NCBI RefSeq assembly: GCF_002575655.3
Contig: NC_053039.3
Location: 235,950,622 to 236,014,621 of the forward strand
Direction of reading: 5' to 3'
Origin: Aegilops tauschii subsp. strangulata
Taxonomy: Eukaryota; Streptophyta; Magnoliopsida; Poales; Poaceae
Length of the DNA stretch: 64,000 nucleotides
Part shown: one piece after another, positions 1 through 11,491 of the stretch
How positions within the stretch are numbered: position 1 is the first letter of the stretch
Layout of the letters: the number at the start of each line of letters is the position of its first letter
Notes under the pieces: generated by a model
Database searches by the model: none
Told to the model about the DNA's origin: nothing
The model's input: only the letters and a program-made list of their open reading frames with translations
Translations under genes and position numbers: made by a program

Positions 1-660
1 TTCTATTCTTCTAACTCTGTTGGGCTTCCGAGCACAAAGGATTAAAGGACAGCGCAAATTTTGCTCAACTGGATAACCTAAAACTTATCAATCTGTGGGA
101 GGTGTAGGTTAAAATTAGTCCCTCTCAAACAAACATGCAAACAAATACAAGTAGTTCCTTGTATTCCCAACACATCCAATGCAATTATCAATTGTATAGG
201 TGTAGTAATTCGGCAGGTAGATTGATAGATTGGTATTTTCGGAATAAAATAGAACAGCGAGATAAACAGTAAAAGAAAGTGAGTAAAACGGTGTCTCGAT
301 GCATGGAAACAAGGCATAGGGTTCATACTTTCATTATGGCCAACTCTCAACATCATTAACATTGTTAAACGACAGGATATGCCCTCAAAAAGTGTCATAA
401 AGAATCAGTCCAAAGTTTATGCTTTTGTTGGATCAAAGTAGAATGAGATCATGTAAGTGCGCTAACAACAAACCACCTTAAAGTTGTCTTTCTAGTATGA
501 GGCACACCCCAATGTCACCTCAGGTCGCCCCAAAGATTATACTACGACAACAACATATGATCTTTAATGTTCTAATCTAATATTCATAGAGTTACCCAAT
601 GTCACTTCTGGTCTACAAAAATTATACTAGATAATCTCAATGATTCCCAAAAGATTGAAT
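1..660 (-). repeat. LTR remnant of the element-D family, minus orientation
   Basis: The reverse complement of roughly 1-480 aligns by eye with the last 450 bases of the LTR of element D (46900-47330). Shared landmarks in order are a 'gaaccctaKgccttgtttc' stretch, a 'cacctatacaatt' stretch, 'ttgtttgagag', and a 'cctcccac-gattgataa' stretch. Similarity fades between 480 and 660, although a 'gaggtgacattgg' motif is still present. The LTR end lies just left of position 1. Divergence is clear, so this is an old copy, truncated on its inner side. Short ORFs at 78-398 on this strand are LTR sequence, not genes. Confidence 0.7.
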
Positions 661-1553
661 CCAATATAAAGAAACTTTATAGATGAGAAATATTCATTTC
701 ACCACACAGAGAATAGAGGATAATACATTTTTTGTTTTATTTTTTGGTTCAACTGATGAGAAGCATTGCTTTGACATGGAATTGTCGCTTGGTTGTGGTT
801 TCTCTGTCATTGTGGTGCGTACTGGCGGTCGTGTCATTTTGCTAACAAGGCACTGGAGACAATTCCATGTTGGCAAAGGTCCAGCTCCATGGGCACAACC
901 TCCTACTGGCACCATGCCCCAATCCTTTTCTCCAGTACCCATCATGATTGTGCACCTTCTCAAGCGGGTAGCGGCGCTCTCCCCTTCAATAGACGCAATG
1001 CCAAGCCTCGCGAGTGGCCTCCTACCGATCTACCACTGTCATCCAACAGGACCAACACACGTTGGCATGGAAGTGGAGATATGGTGGTGAAACCATAGAA
1101 TTAATGAAAGAAACATAGAAGAACACGAACTTTGGAGAAAATTGAGCTAGCATGCACCAACGACGAAGATTAAGGTGGCGACATGGTAGCCGAAGTCAAA
1201 GAAGAATGTCCCTAATAGGTAGAGGAGTGTGTGAGAAGTTATATAGGCATCAAGGATGTATCTTCTGTATTGTCGGGCTCCACTTAGTGGCCAAAATTGA
1301 GACACCATGATCATGCTCGGGGATTTTAAAGTTCCCTCTACTCCAACAATCCAACCGTCAATCCTTCAAAATCGATTCCCATATTGCCTTCCACTCCGAC
1401 TACTCCCAATCTTAAAGCCAAATCTTGAAAGAGTTTCAATATTGACAAGATTATCTTTTGAAGCACAAGAGCAAGGTATTCATCATGAAGCAACCTCTCT
1501 CTTATTACTTTACAAGGGTGTGCGCCTCCTAGCTCAGCTAGGTGCTTGGAAGT
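661..1553. other. Unassigned stretch, no gene supported
   Basis: No LTR, domain or repeat was recognised here. ORFs of 135 codons (683-1090, +), 89 codons (694-963, -) and 98 codons (1307-1603, +) overlap each other on opposite strands and show no familiar motif. The last one runs into the LTR of element A. It may be the remainder of the LTR that starts at position 1, or the older target of element A. The five bases before element A are gaagt, but the matching right flank is outside the window. Confidence 0.4.
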
Positions 1554-3059
1554 TGATGACCCACAAGTATAGGGGATCAATTGTAGCTCTTTTCAATAAG
1601 TAATAGTGTCGAACCCAACGAGGAGCAGAAGGAAATGACAAGTGGTTTCCAACAAGGTAATGTCTGCAAGTGCTGAAATTGTAAGTAGCAGAGTAGTTTT
1701 ATAGCAAGATAATTTGTAACAAGCAAGTAACGATAATAGTAGCAAAACTGCAGCAAGGTAGTCCAATCCTTTTGAGGCAAAGGACAGGCCAAAACGGTCT
1801 CTTATGATAAACAAAGCGTTCTTTAGGGTACACGAGATTTTCATCTAGTCACTTTCACCTTGTTGGTTTGATTTGTGTTTGGTACTTTGATAATTTGATA
1901 TGTCGGTGGACCGGTGCTTAGGTGTTGTTCTTACTTGAACAAACCTCCTACTTATGATTAACCCTCCCGCAAGCATCCACAACTACGAGAAAAGTATTAA
2001 GAATAAATTTTAACCATAGCATTAAATTTTTGGATCCAATCGGCGCATAAACTGGGGTTTAAGCTTCTATCACTCTCGCAACCCATCATCTAATTGCTAC
2101 TCCACAATGCATTCCCTTAGGCCCAAATGTGGTGAAGTGTCATGTAGTCGACGTTCACATGACACCACTGAGGGAGTCACAACATACATACTATCAAAAT
2201 ATCAAACACATATCAAGTTCACATGATTACTTGCAACATGATTTCTCCTGTGACCTCAAGAACAAAATTAAATACTCACAAATGATAATCATGCTCAAGA
2301 TCAGAGGGGTATTAAATAGCATATTGGATCTGAACATATAATCTTCCACCAAATAAACCATATAGTAATTAACTACAAGAAGTAATCAACACTACTAGTC
2401 ACCCACAAGCACCAATCTATAGTTCCGGTAAGAAGATTGAACACAAGAGATGAACTAGGGTTTGAGATAAGATGGTGTTGTTGAAGATGTTGATGGAGAT
2501 TTCCCTTCGCAAGATGGGAGAGTTGTTGGTGATGATTATGACGATGATTTCCCCCTCCGGGAGGGAAGTTCCCCCGGCGGAATTGCTCCGCTGGAGGGCA
2601 AAAGTGCTCATGCCCAAGTTCCGCCTCGAGACGGCGGCGCTCCGTACCAAAAGTCCTCTCCTTATTTTTTTCTAGGTCAAAATGACTTATATACCAGAAG
2701 ATGGGCACCAGAGGTGGGCCTGGGTGAGCACAACCCACCAGGGCACGCCTGGGCTCCCTGGCAGGTCCAGGTGGGTTGTGCCCACCTGGTGGGCCCCCTA
2801 TGGTGCTTATTTGCTCCAATATTCTTCAGTTATTCCATAAAAATTGTCTGTGAAGTTTCAGCTTGTTTGAAGTTGTGCAGAATAGGTAGCCTGACGTAGC
2901 TTTTCTAGGTCCAGATATCCAGCTGCCGGAATTCTCCCTCTTTGTGTGTACCTTGCATATTATTAAAGAAAAGGCATTATAATTACTCCAAAAAGCATTA
3001 TTATGGATAAAAACATCATAAATAATAGTAGGAAAACATGATGCAAAATGGACGTATCA
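1554..3059 (-). repeat. 3' LTR of element A
   Basis: On the element strand it begins TGATACGTCCATTTTGCATC and ends ...CTTGTGGGTCATCA. The first 600 bases on the plus strand match 18955-19561, with substitutions and a short indel (the right copy has extra bases near 19436), so the two LTRs have diverged noticeably. Around 2708-2800 there is GC-rich inverted-repeat sequence (CCACCTGG/CCAGGTGG arms), the LTR hairpin region also seen in the related elements. ORFs within it, for example 2373-2819, are LTR sequence and not genes. Confidence 0.9.
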
Positions 3060-3070
3060 ACTCCCCCAAG
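3060..3070 (-). other. Polypurine tract of element A
   Basis: On the element strand CTTGGGGGAGT lies directly against the LTR start TGATACG. This is the expected plus-strand primer position. It fixes the orientation of the element together with the primer-binding site at 18926-18943. Confidence 0.8.
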
Positions 3071-4658
3071 CTTAGACCTCGCTTGTCCTCAAGCGAAAAC
3101 CGAAATCGAAAAACATGTCCACATGCTTAGAGAGAGAGGTGTCGATAAAAACAAAATACGGACATAGAAGCTTCATGTTGATTATTATAACAGCAACAAA
3201 CTTAAACATAAGACTCTTATCAAAGAACTTTTATCATAGACTTCTCATGAATAAGTGACAATTCATCACACTATTGAAGTATAAAGCAAAAACTCTATTA
3301 GAAACTAACAAACTATGTTCTCAGTCAACTTCGCAACTACAATTCATCATCTTTTCAGGAAGGGTCACGTATCGGAGCCTTTAGGCAAGTCCACATACTC
3401 AACCATCATATAGTCTTCCATGATTGCTAATACTCACCGCGTACACATGAGCAAAACGTTTCAACTGGACACATAGAAAGGTAGGAGCTTATAGTTTCGC
3501 CTCCAACATATTCACCTCAAGGGTGATGTCAACAATAATAACTCATGCTATCTATATTCAACTGGACATATGTGCCTAGATCTTTCCTCACCACATGTTG
3601 CTTGCCAAAGGAGAAAAATAAAAGGAATAGAGGGAAAACTTTGACTCTTTGCATAAAAGTAAATACATAAAAGTAAAAGATAGGCCCTTCGCAGAGGGAA
3701 ACAAAGGTTGCCATGCGCTTATTTGTTTGTATGCTCAACCCCTTAGTGGAAAAGAACGTCACGTTCTATTGCCCCTTGTGATAGCAACCTTTATTATGCA
3801 GTCTGTCGCTTTTATTCTTCACCATCACAAGTTCGTACAACGCTCAATTTTCTCTTACACTAAATGTTCTCACACTTTTAGAAGCAATTTTTATTGCCTT
3901 TTTGCACCGATGACAACTTACTTGAGGGATCTTGCTCAATCCCTAGGTAGGTATGGTGGACTCTTGAAAATAAGACTTGGGTTTAAGGGTTTTTGTATGC
4001 ACAAGTAGTATCTCTACTTAGTGCGGAATTTTTGGCTAGAAAAGATAGGGGGCAAGCACCACATGTTAAAGGATGCACGACAATATGACTTCTATGTGAA
4101 TATAAACAAACATAAATCATTAGGTTGTCTTCCTTGTCCAACGTCAACAATTTTGGAATATAATATTTTGATGAGGGCTCACAATCACAAAAGATTTCTA
4201 GGATAGTATATTTGTATGTGAATCTTCTCTTCCCTTATTAATTCTTTCATGAGTTGCATCATTGACTAATGCTATGTTTGTCAATCTCTAATAAAATTTT
4301 CTACTTATACTTTTCCTTATGTGGTGTCACACCTACCATAAGATTAGCATATGATCTTTTTCATTATTTCTTTCCTTTTATTTATTTCATTTCTTTTATT
4401 TATTTCCTTTCTTTTTAATGCAACATGAAAGTAAAGAAAGCAAAAAATCAAACTAAACTTTATTATATCTCGCACACGATTACAAGGATAGATCACTAAG
4501 CAAACTCTCGAAAAGAAAGGATCGAACTAAACTTTTATTCATCTAAAGTAAAAGATCGAACTGAAATAAGTAAAGGCAAAAGATAGTGGGGATGAGACGA
4601 TACCGGGGCACCTCCCCCAAGCTTGGCGGAAGCCAAGGGGAGTGCCCATACCCGATAC
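3071..4658 (-). other. Non-coding 3' region of element A
   Basis: AT-rich sequence between the accessory ORF and the polypurine tract. ORFs on both strands (for example 3649-4008 + and 3529-3762 -) are short and unlike any retrotransposon domain. Pyrimidine-rich runs (tttattttcatttcttttattt type) occur at 4360-4415. No gene is supported here. Long 3' non-coding regions are usual for Athila-type elements. Confidence 0.6.
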
Positions 4659-5084
4659 TCAGTTTTCTTTTGGTGATGAAGAAGAAGGTGGTGGTGGTGA
4701 TGATGTAGAGGGTTTGTCCTTCTTCCTTAGATTGCGCTTGAGGATGGAATTTTCCTCCTTCAATTCACCAGCCCCCTGTTCGAGCTCCAGTACCTTCTTA
4801 CATAAGTCCTGCTTGCATTCCTGCAAAAGGCGAAAAGGTATAAATTGAACCTTAGGCCTCTTTGCTTTATTGGGGAGGCTCGACTTCTTGAGTTCCACAT
4901 GCATGTCCCCAGGTTGAGGTAGCGGAGGTTCATCCTCATCTGAGCTCGTTTCATGCTTCTCCCTAGGATAATAGTCTTCCTCTTCCTCCGTGGTCCAGCC
5001 ATAGTGCTCCACATCCCCATAGGACTTGCGGTTTGTGGTGAAATCAGCAGCATAGCTCTCACCCTCGGAGTCTTGGGATGACAT
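4659..5084 (-). CDS. Accessory ORF of element A, acidic N-terminus and coiled-coil-like C-terminus, function unknown
   Basis: An intact 141-residue ORF lies downstream of integrase on the same strand. I chose the ATG at 5082-5084 (MSSQDSEGES...) because the upstream in-frame extension to 5294 is proline/cysteine-rich non-coding-looking sequence. The N-terminal half is acidic (TEEEEDYYP, SSDEDEPPLPQPG). Residues about 85-125 (LLQECKQDLCKKVLELEQGAGELKEENSILKRNL) have heptad spacing that fits a coiled coil. The tail is a low-complexity PSTSSPPPPSSSSP run. Athila elements often carry an extra 'env-like' ORF in this position, but there is no signal peptide or membrane segment here, so an envelope role is not supported. 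It has no stop or frameshift although the neighbouring pol is broken, which is notable in an old copy. It could be chance, given its length. Confidence 0.55.
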   Translation of the reverse strand: MSSQDSEGESYAADFTTNRKSYGDVEHYGWTTEEEEDYYPREKHETSSDEDEPPLPQPGDMHVELKKSSLPNKAKRPKVQFIPFRLLQECKQDLCKKVLELEQGAGELKEENSILKRNLRKKDKPSTSSPPPPSSSSPKEN

Positions 5085-5199
5085 ATTTTCAGATCTGTCA
5101 GGAGAACAACAAGGAAAAGAAAACAGAAGATTTCTCCGTGATACGGTGATCAATAGGTTAGGGGGTATATAAAGATTTTTTATCTTGGGAAACAAGCAA

Positions 5200-5310
5200 A
5201 CTTTAGAAAAACGTAGTCCGCAAGGTACCCCAGGTGGGTACAACCCACCTGGGCACGCCTGGCAGCCAGGCGCGCCCTGGTGTCTTGTGCCCACCAGGGT
5301 ACACTTCCTG
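5200..5310. repeat. GC-rich inverted repeat upstream of the accessory ORF
   Basis: The segment contains CCAGGTGGGT and its partner ACCCACCTGG four bases apart (about 5228-5252). Nearby are GCCTGGCAGCCAGGC and CCCTGGTG/CACCAGGG pairs. It resembles the inverted-repeat block in the LTR of element A at 2708-2800, so the LTR motif appears duplicated in the interior. The rest of 5085-5417 shows no coding sequence. Confidence 0.6.
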
Positions 5311-5417
5311 GAAGTTTCTTATTTTCCTATTTTTCTAAATATTCCAAAACTGATAAAAAATATTTTTGCGGATTTTTTGGAGTCCGTTTACTTACCGTAT
5401 CACGTACCTCCTTATTT

Positions 5418-6170
5418 TCACGATTCTGGAGTGTTCCGGGAGGACTCATTTATGTGTTCTTCCGATGTCAAAGTTTGGATAATATTACTTTCAACATTAA
5501 TGGGCGTACCTGAGATATAATGTTTTATTCGTTGCCCGTTAACAACCTTCGGGTTAGTACCTTCGGCATTATTTATTTTGATGGCTCCAGACCGATAAAC
5601 CTCCTCGATAACATAGGGTCCTTCCCATTTTGAGAGGATTTTTCCTGCAAAGAATCTGAAACGAGAGTTGTACAAAATAACATAATCCCCGACCTTAAAC
5701 TCACGCTTTTGGATTCTTTTATCATGCCATCTTTTAAATTTTTCTTTAAACAACTTGGCATTTCCATAAGCTTGGGTTCTCCATTCATCAAAAGAGCTAA
5801 TGTCAAATAACCTCTTTTCACCAGCAAGTTTGAAATCATAGTTGAGCTCTTTGATTGCCCAATATGCTTTATGTTCTAACTCTAGAGGCACATGACAAGC
5901 TTTTCCATAAACCATTTTATAAGGAGACATACCCATAGGATTTTTCTATGCTGTTCTATAAGCCCAAAGTGCATCATCTAATTTATTAGACCAATTCTTC
6001 CTGGACCTATTGACAGTCTTTTGCAAAATTAATTTTATTTCTCTATTGCTAAGTTCAACTTGACCACTAGACTGAGGATGATAAGGTGATGTGATTCTAT
6101 GGTTAACATCATACTTGGCAAGCATTTTATGGAAAGCACCATGAATAAAGTGTGAACCACCATCAGTCAT
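5418..6170 (-). pseudogene. Element A integrase, catalytic end and C-terminal domain
   Basis: Reads in the same frame as the segments to its right. It begins with the second catalytic aspartate (MTDGGSHF) and continues through the [18 protein letters not shown] block holding the catalytic glutamate of the D,D-35-E site. A TAG stop at 5946-5948 sits before MGMSPYKMVYGKACHVPLELEHKA. The C-terminal part (KVGDYVILYNSRFRFFAGKILSKWEGPYVI) is the usual Gypsy integrase C-terminal fold. It ends at 5418. A TAA at 6174-6176 separates it from the first half of integrase. In a functional copy this enzyme would insert the cDNA into chromosomes; here two stops rule that out. Confidence 0.88.
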
Positions 6171-6173
6171 TAA

Positions 6174-7199
6174 TTATCTAGGGACTCCAAACCTTGGGAA
6201 AATAACTTCCTTAAGCATTTTAATAGAGGTGTTGTGATCAGTACTACTGGTTGGAATAGCTTCTACCCACTTAGTAACATAACCAACATCAACCAGAATA
6301 TGTGTATACCCATTAGAGGAAGGAAAAGGTTCCATGTAATCAAATTCCCAAACATCAAATGGTTCAACAGCAAGTGAATAATTCATAGGCATTTCTTGAC
6401 TCTTACCGATATTACCTATTCTTTGGCATTCATCATAAGATAAGACGAACTTACGGGCATCCGTGAAGAGAGTAGGACAATAAAATCCAGATTGCAATAC
6501 CTTGTGAGCAATTCTATCTCCAGCATGATGCCCTCCATAAGCTTCGGAGTGACATTTCTGTAGGATTTGTCCCTGTTCATGCTCAGGTACACAACGTCTA
6601 GTAATACCATCTACTCCTTCTTTATAAAGATGTGGGTCATCCCAAAAGTAATGTCTTAAATCATAGAAGATTTTTTTCTTTTGTTGGTATGTAAAGCTAG
6701 GTGGTATATATTTAGCAACAATGTAATTAGCATAATCAGCATAACAAGGAGTATTATGAGCAACATTTATTGCAGCTAACTGCTCATCAGGAAAACTATC
6801 ATCAATAGGTAGTGGGTCATCAAGGACATTTTCAAGCCTAGATAGGTTATCAGCTATGGGGTTCTCAACTCCTTTTCTATCAGTGATATGTAAATCAAAT
6901 TCTTGTAGCAAGAGAACCCATCGAATAAGTCTAGGTTTAGCATCTTTCTTTTCCATAAGATATTTAATAGCAGCATGATCGGTGTGAACAATTACTTTTG
7001 AATCAACAATATAAGGTCTAAATTTATCACAAGCAAACACCACTGCTAAGAATTCTTTTTCAGTAGTAGCATAGTTGCGCAGAGCACTGCCTAGAGTTTT
7101 GCTAGCATAATGAATAACATTCCATTTCTTATCAACTCTCTGTCCTAGAACAGCACTAACAGCATAATCACTAGCATCACACATAATTTCAGAAGGCAA
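6174..7199 (-). pseudogene. Element A RNase H and integrase N-terminal half
   Basis: A 341-codon segment. RNase H is at the start ([29 protein letters not shown], and [12 protein letters not shown] near residues 80-90). After a linker comes the integrase zinc-binding region ([17 protein letters not shown]...SYDECQR) and the first catalytic aspartate ([11 protein letters not shown]). The first cysteine of the expected C-x2-C pair reads as tyrosine (SYDEC), so zinc binding would be impaired. The upstream stop is a TAA at 7263-7265 in CL*AFETL, where relatives read glutamine; that is a CAA-to-TAA change. Confidence 0.88.
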
Positions 7200-7262
7200 G
7201 TTCCAATCAGGTGGTTGAACAATAGGTGCAGAAATTAAGGCTTTCTTGAGTGTTTCAAAGGC

Positions 7263-8066
7263 TTACAAACAATCATCATAAAAAACAAAAGGAATATCCT
7301 TTTGCAAAATATTCGTAAGAGGCCTAGAAATTTTAGAAAAGTCTTTGATAAATCTCCTATAGAAACCAGCATGACCTAAGAAACTACGAATACCTTTGAT
7401 ATCTTTAGGACATGGCATTTTCTCAATTGCATCAACCTTAGCTTTGTCCACTTCAATACCTCTTTCAGAGATTTTATGACCCAAGACAATGCCTTCATTA
7501 ACAATGAAGTGTCACTTCTCCCAATTCAAGACAAGATTTGTTTGTTCACATCTCTGCAAAACTCAATCAAGATTGCTTAAACAATCATCAAAAGACTTCC
7601 CATAAACAGAGAAGTCATCCATGAAAACCTCAACAATCTTTTCACAAAAGTCAGAGAATATAGCAGTCATACATCTTTGAAAGGTAGCAGGTGCATTGCA
7701 TAAACCGAAAGGCATACGTCTATAAGCATAAGTTCCAAAGGGACAAGTAAATGTGGTCTTCTCTTGATCAGGTTGGGAAACAGGTATTTGTGAAAAACCA
7801 GAATATCCATCAAGGAAGCAAAAATGTGTGTGCTTAGATAATATTTCTAGCATTTGATCAATAAAAGACAGAGGGTAATGATCTTTTCTAGTTGCTTTGT
7901 TTAATTTTCTAAAATCAATTACCATTCTATATCCTGTAACAATTCTTTGTGGAATAAGTTCATTCTTATCATTAGGAACAACAGTTATACCTCCTTTCTT
8001 AGGGACACAATGAACAGGACTTACCCATCTACTATCAGTTATGGGATAGATTATACTTGCTTCCAA
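7263..8066 (-). pseudogene. Element A reverse transcriptase
   Basis: The RT core runs from LEASIIYPITDSRWVSPVHCVPKKGG through YRMVIDFRKLNKATRKDHYPL and FGTYAYRRMPFGLCNAPATFQ to the catalytic FMDDFSVYG, then a connection region (LGHKISERGIEVDKAKVDAIEKM). Stops interrupt it: TGA at 7563-7565 after SNLD (relatives have arginine, so CGA to TGA), and another before HFIVNEGIVLGHKI. A frameshift near 8066-8090 separates it from the protease frame. RT would copy the element RNA into cDNA. The wording is typical of the Athila lineage. Confidence 0.9.
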
Positions 8067-9162
8067 AAGTTTTAGTTCTTACCACTTCCTTCATCTTCGG
8101 ATTTAACCGACGTTGGTGATCAACAACGGGTTTAGAATCAGATTCCATATTAATTTTGTGCTGACATAGAGTGGGACTAATGCCCTTTAAATCATCAAGA
8201 GTATATCCAATAGCAGCTCGGTGCTTCCTTAGAACTTTCAATAATCTTTCTTCTTCATGTTCTGAAAGGTTAGCACTAATAATAACAAGATATATCTTCT
8301 TTTCATCAAGATAAGCATATTTCAAAGTGTCTGGCAATTGTTTTAATTCAAACACAGGATCACCTTTAGGTGGAGGAGGACCTCCTGGAGTTTCAATAGG
8401 AAAATTGTGTTTAAGCAGAGGACGTTGTTCAAAGAAAATCTTATCTATTTCATTTCTTTCATGCATATGCAAATCATTTTCATGGTCTAGAAAATATTGT
8501 TCTAGTGGATCAGTAGGAGGCACAGCAATAGAAGCAAGACCAATTAATTCATCTTTACTAGGCAATTCTTTTTCATGAAGCTTTCTACTAAACTTGGAAA
8601 AATTAAACTCATGAGACTCATCACCAAAACTAACACCGACAGTTTGTTTCTCACAATCTATTCTAGCATTAACGGTGTTCAAGAAAGGTCTACCAAAGAT
8701 AATGGGACAAAAGTCATCTTGTGGGGAACCAAGAACAAGGAAATCAGTAGGGTATTTTATTTTCCCACACAAGACTTCAACATCTCTAACAATCCCAATT
8801 GGTGATATAGTGTCTCTATTAGCAAGTTTAATAGTAACATCTATGTCTTCTATCTCTGCGGGTGCTATGTCATTCATTATTTCTTGATATAAGGAATAAG
8901 GAATAGCACTCATGCTAGCACTTATGTCACATAAACCATGATAACTGTGATCTCCTATTTTAACCGAGACAACGGGCATGCCAACAACAGGTCTATGTTT
9001 ATCCTTTTTATCAGGTTTGGCAATTCTAGCAGCTTCTTCACATAAGTAAATAACATGCCCATCTACATTTTCTTCAAACAGATCCTTAACCATCGCAATA
9101 CTAGGTTCTACTTTAATTTTTTCATCAGGTTTAGGTGTTCTAATGTAACTTTTGTTGACCAC
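8035..9162 (-). pseudogene. Element A protease region and RT lead-in
   Basis: A 375-codon open stretch in a different frame from RT. An aspartic-protease segment is visible at about residues 70-160: GLCDISASMSAIPYSLY holds the catalytic aspartate, where family members usually read D-L/I-G-A-S, so the glycine is replaced by serine. A second conserved block is IIFGRPFLNT. It continues into the RT lead-in TLCQHKINMESDSKP and RRLNPKMKEVVR, then shifts frame. Its upstream frame continues across element B into 17904-18050 (...ATV joined to STVVNKSY), which supports a single gag-pol polyprotein before the insertion. Confidence 0.85.
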
Positions 9163-9174
9163 AGTTGAAACTGT

Positions 9175-10898
9175 TGTTGGGGATCGTAGCAGAAATTAAA
9201 ATTTTCAACGCATCACCAAGATCACTCTATGGAGTTTACTAGCAACGAGAGGGGAGGAGTGCATCTACATACCCTTGTAGATCGCGAGCAGAAGCGTTCA
9301 AGAGAACGGGGTTGATGGAGTCGTACTCGTCGTGATCCAAATCACCGATGATCCAAGCGCCAAACGGACGGCACCTCCGCGTTCAACACACGTACGGAGC
9401 GGTGACATCTCCCACGCCTTGATCCAGCAAGGAGGAGGGACAGGTTGAGGAAGAAGGCTCCAACAGCAGCATGACGGCGTGGTGGTGGTGGAGTGACAGT
9501 TCTCCGGCAGGGCTTCGCCAAGCACACGCGGAGGAGGAGAGGTGTTGGGGAGGGGAGGGGCTGCGCCTTGGATGTGGTGCTGCAGCCCTCCCCTCACCCC
9601 TCTATTTATTGGGAGAAGGGGGAAGGCGCCCGGCCCCTCTAGATGAGATCTAGAGGGGGGTGGCGGCCAAGGGGGGAGGGAGCTTGCCCCCCAAGCAAGG
9701 GGGGCGCCCCCCCTTTTAGGGTTCCCCCCAAACCCTAGCCGCATGGGCCCTAGGGGGGTTGGCGCCCAGCCCACTAAGGGCTTGTTCCCTTCCAACTACA
9801 GCCCATAAGGCCCTCCGGAGCAAGTGGACCCTCCCGGTGGACCCCCGGAACCCCTCCGGTGGTCCCGGTACAATACCGGTATACCCCCGAATATTTCCGG
9901 TGAACATATGGTGACTTCCCATATATAAATCTTTACCTCCGGACCATTCCGGAACTCCTCGTGACATCCGGTATCTGATCCGGGACTCTGAACAACATTC
10001 GGTAATCATATACAAACCTTCCTTATAACCCTAGCGTCATCGAACCTTAAGTGTGTAGACCCTACGGGTTCGGGAATCATGCAGACATGACCGAGACACC
10101 TCTCTAGCCAATAACCAACAGCGGGATCTGGATGCCCATGTTGGCTCCCACATGTTCCACGATGATCTGATCGGATGAACCATGATGTCGAGGATTCAAG
10201 CAATCCCGTATACAATTCCCTTTGTCAATCGGTACTTTACTTGCCCGAGATTCGATCGTCGGTATCCCAATACCTCGTTCAATCTCGTTACCGGCAAGTC
10301 ACTTTACTCGTTCCGTAATGCATGATCCCGTGACTAACTACTTAGTCACATTGAGCTCATTATGATGATGCAATACCGAGTGGGCCCAGAGATACCTCTC
10401 CGTCATACGGAGTGACAAATCCCAGTCTCGATCCGAGCCAACCCAACAGACACTTTCGGAGATACCTGTAGTGCACCTTTATAGCCACCCAGTTACGTTG
10501 TGACGTTTGGTACACCCAAAGCATTCCTACGGTATCTGGGAGTTGCACGATCTCATGGTCTAAGGAAATGATACTTGACATTAGAAAAGCTTTAGCAACC
10601 GAACTACACGATCTAGTGCTATGCTTAGGATTGGGTCTTGTCCATCACATCATTCTCCTAATGATGTGATCCCGTTATCAATGACATCCAATGTCCATGG
10701 TCAGGAAACCGTAACCATCTATTGATCAACGAGCTAGTCAACTAGAGGCTCACTAGGGACATGTTATGGTCTATGTATTCACACATGTATTATGATTTCC
10801 GGATAACACAATTAAAGCATGAACAATAGACAATTATCATGAACAAGGAAATATAATAATAACCATTTTATTATTGCCTCTAGGGCATATTTCCAACA
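9175..10898 (-). repeat. 3' LTR of element B
   Basis: 1,724 bp, against 1,722 bp for the right LTR, with only scattered differences by eye (for example catgatgtcg versus cacgatgtcg). Near the plus-strand start is the end of the element LTR (...GCGTTGAAAATTTT). GC-rich 5' transcript sequence lies at 9480-9860. A TATA-like ctatttatt sits at 9601-9609 on the plus strand (AATAAATAG on the element strand). ORFs such as 9298-9795 are LTR sequence. Confidence 0.93.
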
Positions 10899-10911
10899 GT
10901 CTCCCACTTGC
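10899..10911 (-). other. Polypurine tract of element B
   Basis: On the element strand AAGTGGGAGAC abuts the LTR start TGTTGG. The same motif (caagtgggagac) sits just before the right LTR of element F at 54956-54968, as expected for one family. Confidence 0.85.
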
Positions 10912-10945
10912 ACTAGAGTCAATAATCTAGTTACATTGTGATGAA

Positions 10946-11485
10946 TCATACACCCATAGAGTTCTGGTGTTGATCATGTTTCGCTCGTGGAAGAGGTTTA
11001 GTCAATGGATCTGCGACATTCAAATCCGTATGCACTTTACAAATATCTATGTCTCCATTTTGAACATTTTCACGAATGGAGTTGAAGTGACGCTTGATGT
11101 GCCTGGTCTTCTTGTGAAACCTGGGCTCCTTGTCAAGGGCAATAGCTCCAGTGTTGTCACAGAAGAGAGTCATCAGCCCCGATGCATTGGGAATAACTCC
11201 TAGGTCGGCAATGAACTCCTTCATCCAGATTGCTTCATGTGCTGCCTCCGAGGCTGCCATGTACTCGGCTTCACATGTAGATCCCGCCATGATGCTTTGC
11301 TTGCAACTGCACCAGCTGACTGCTCCACCATTCAAAATATACACGTATCCGGTTTGTGACTTAGAGTCATCGAGATCTGTGTCGAAGCTAGGATCGACGT
11401 AGCCCTTTACGACGAGCTCTTCGTCACCTCCATAAACGAGAAACATATCCTTAGTCCTTTTCAGGTACTTCAGGATGTTCTTCAC
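10946..11485 (-). pseudogene. Element B RNase H
   Basis: C-terminal part of the Copia polyprotein, same frame as pol. It shows the usual Copia RNase H landmarks: LVYGGDEELVVKGYVDPSFDTD (first acidic residue), SQTGYVYILNGGAVSWCSCKQ, STCEAEYMAASEA and LFCDNTGAIAL, ending LTKPLPRAKHDQH. It is cut from the RT by one TAG at 11492-11494, where relatives read the tryptophan of HWTAVKN, so TGG became TAG. RNase H removes the RNA strand during cDNA synthesis. Confidence 0.92.
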
Positions 11486-11491
11486 CGCTGT

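Noticed and set aside
683..1098. Overlapping plus ORFs of 135 and 101 codons
   Set aside because: No motif, overlapping frames on both strands, no promoter or splice evidence.
4659..5294. Treating the 211-codon frame as an envelope gene with the upstream start
   Set aside because: The first 70 codons are GC-rich inverted-repeat sequence without signal peptide or membrane segment; the ATG at 5084 gives the compact ORF.
9298..9795. 165-codon minus ORF (repeated at 16315-16599 in part)
   Set aside because: Lies in both LTRs of element B in the GC-rich transcript leader; not a gene.
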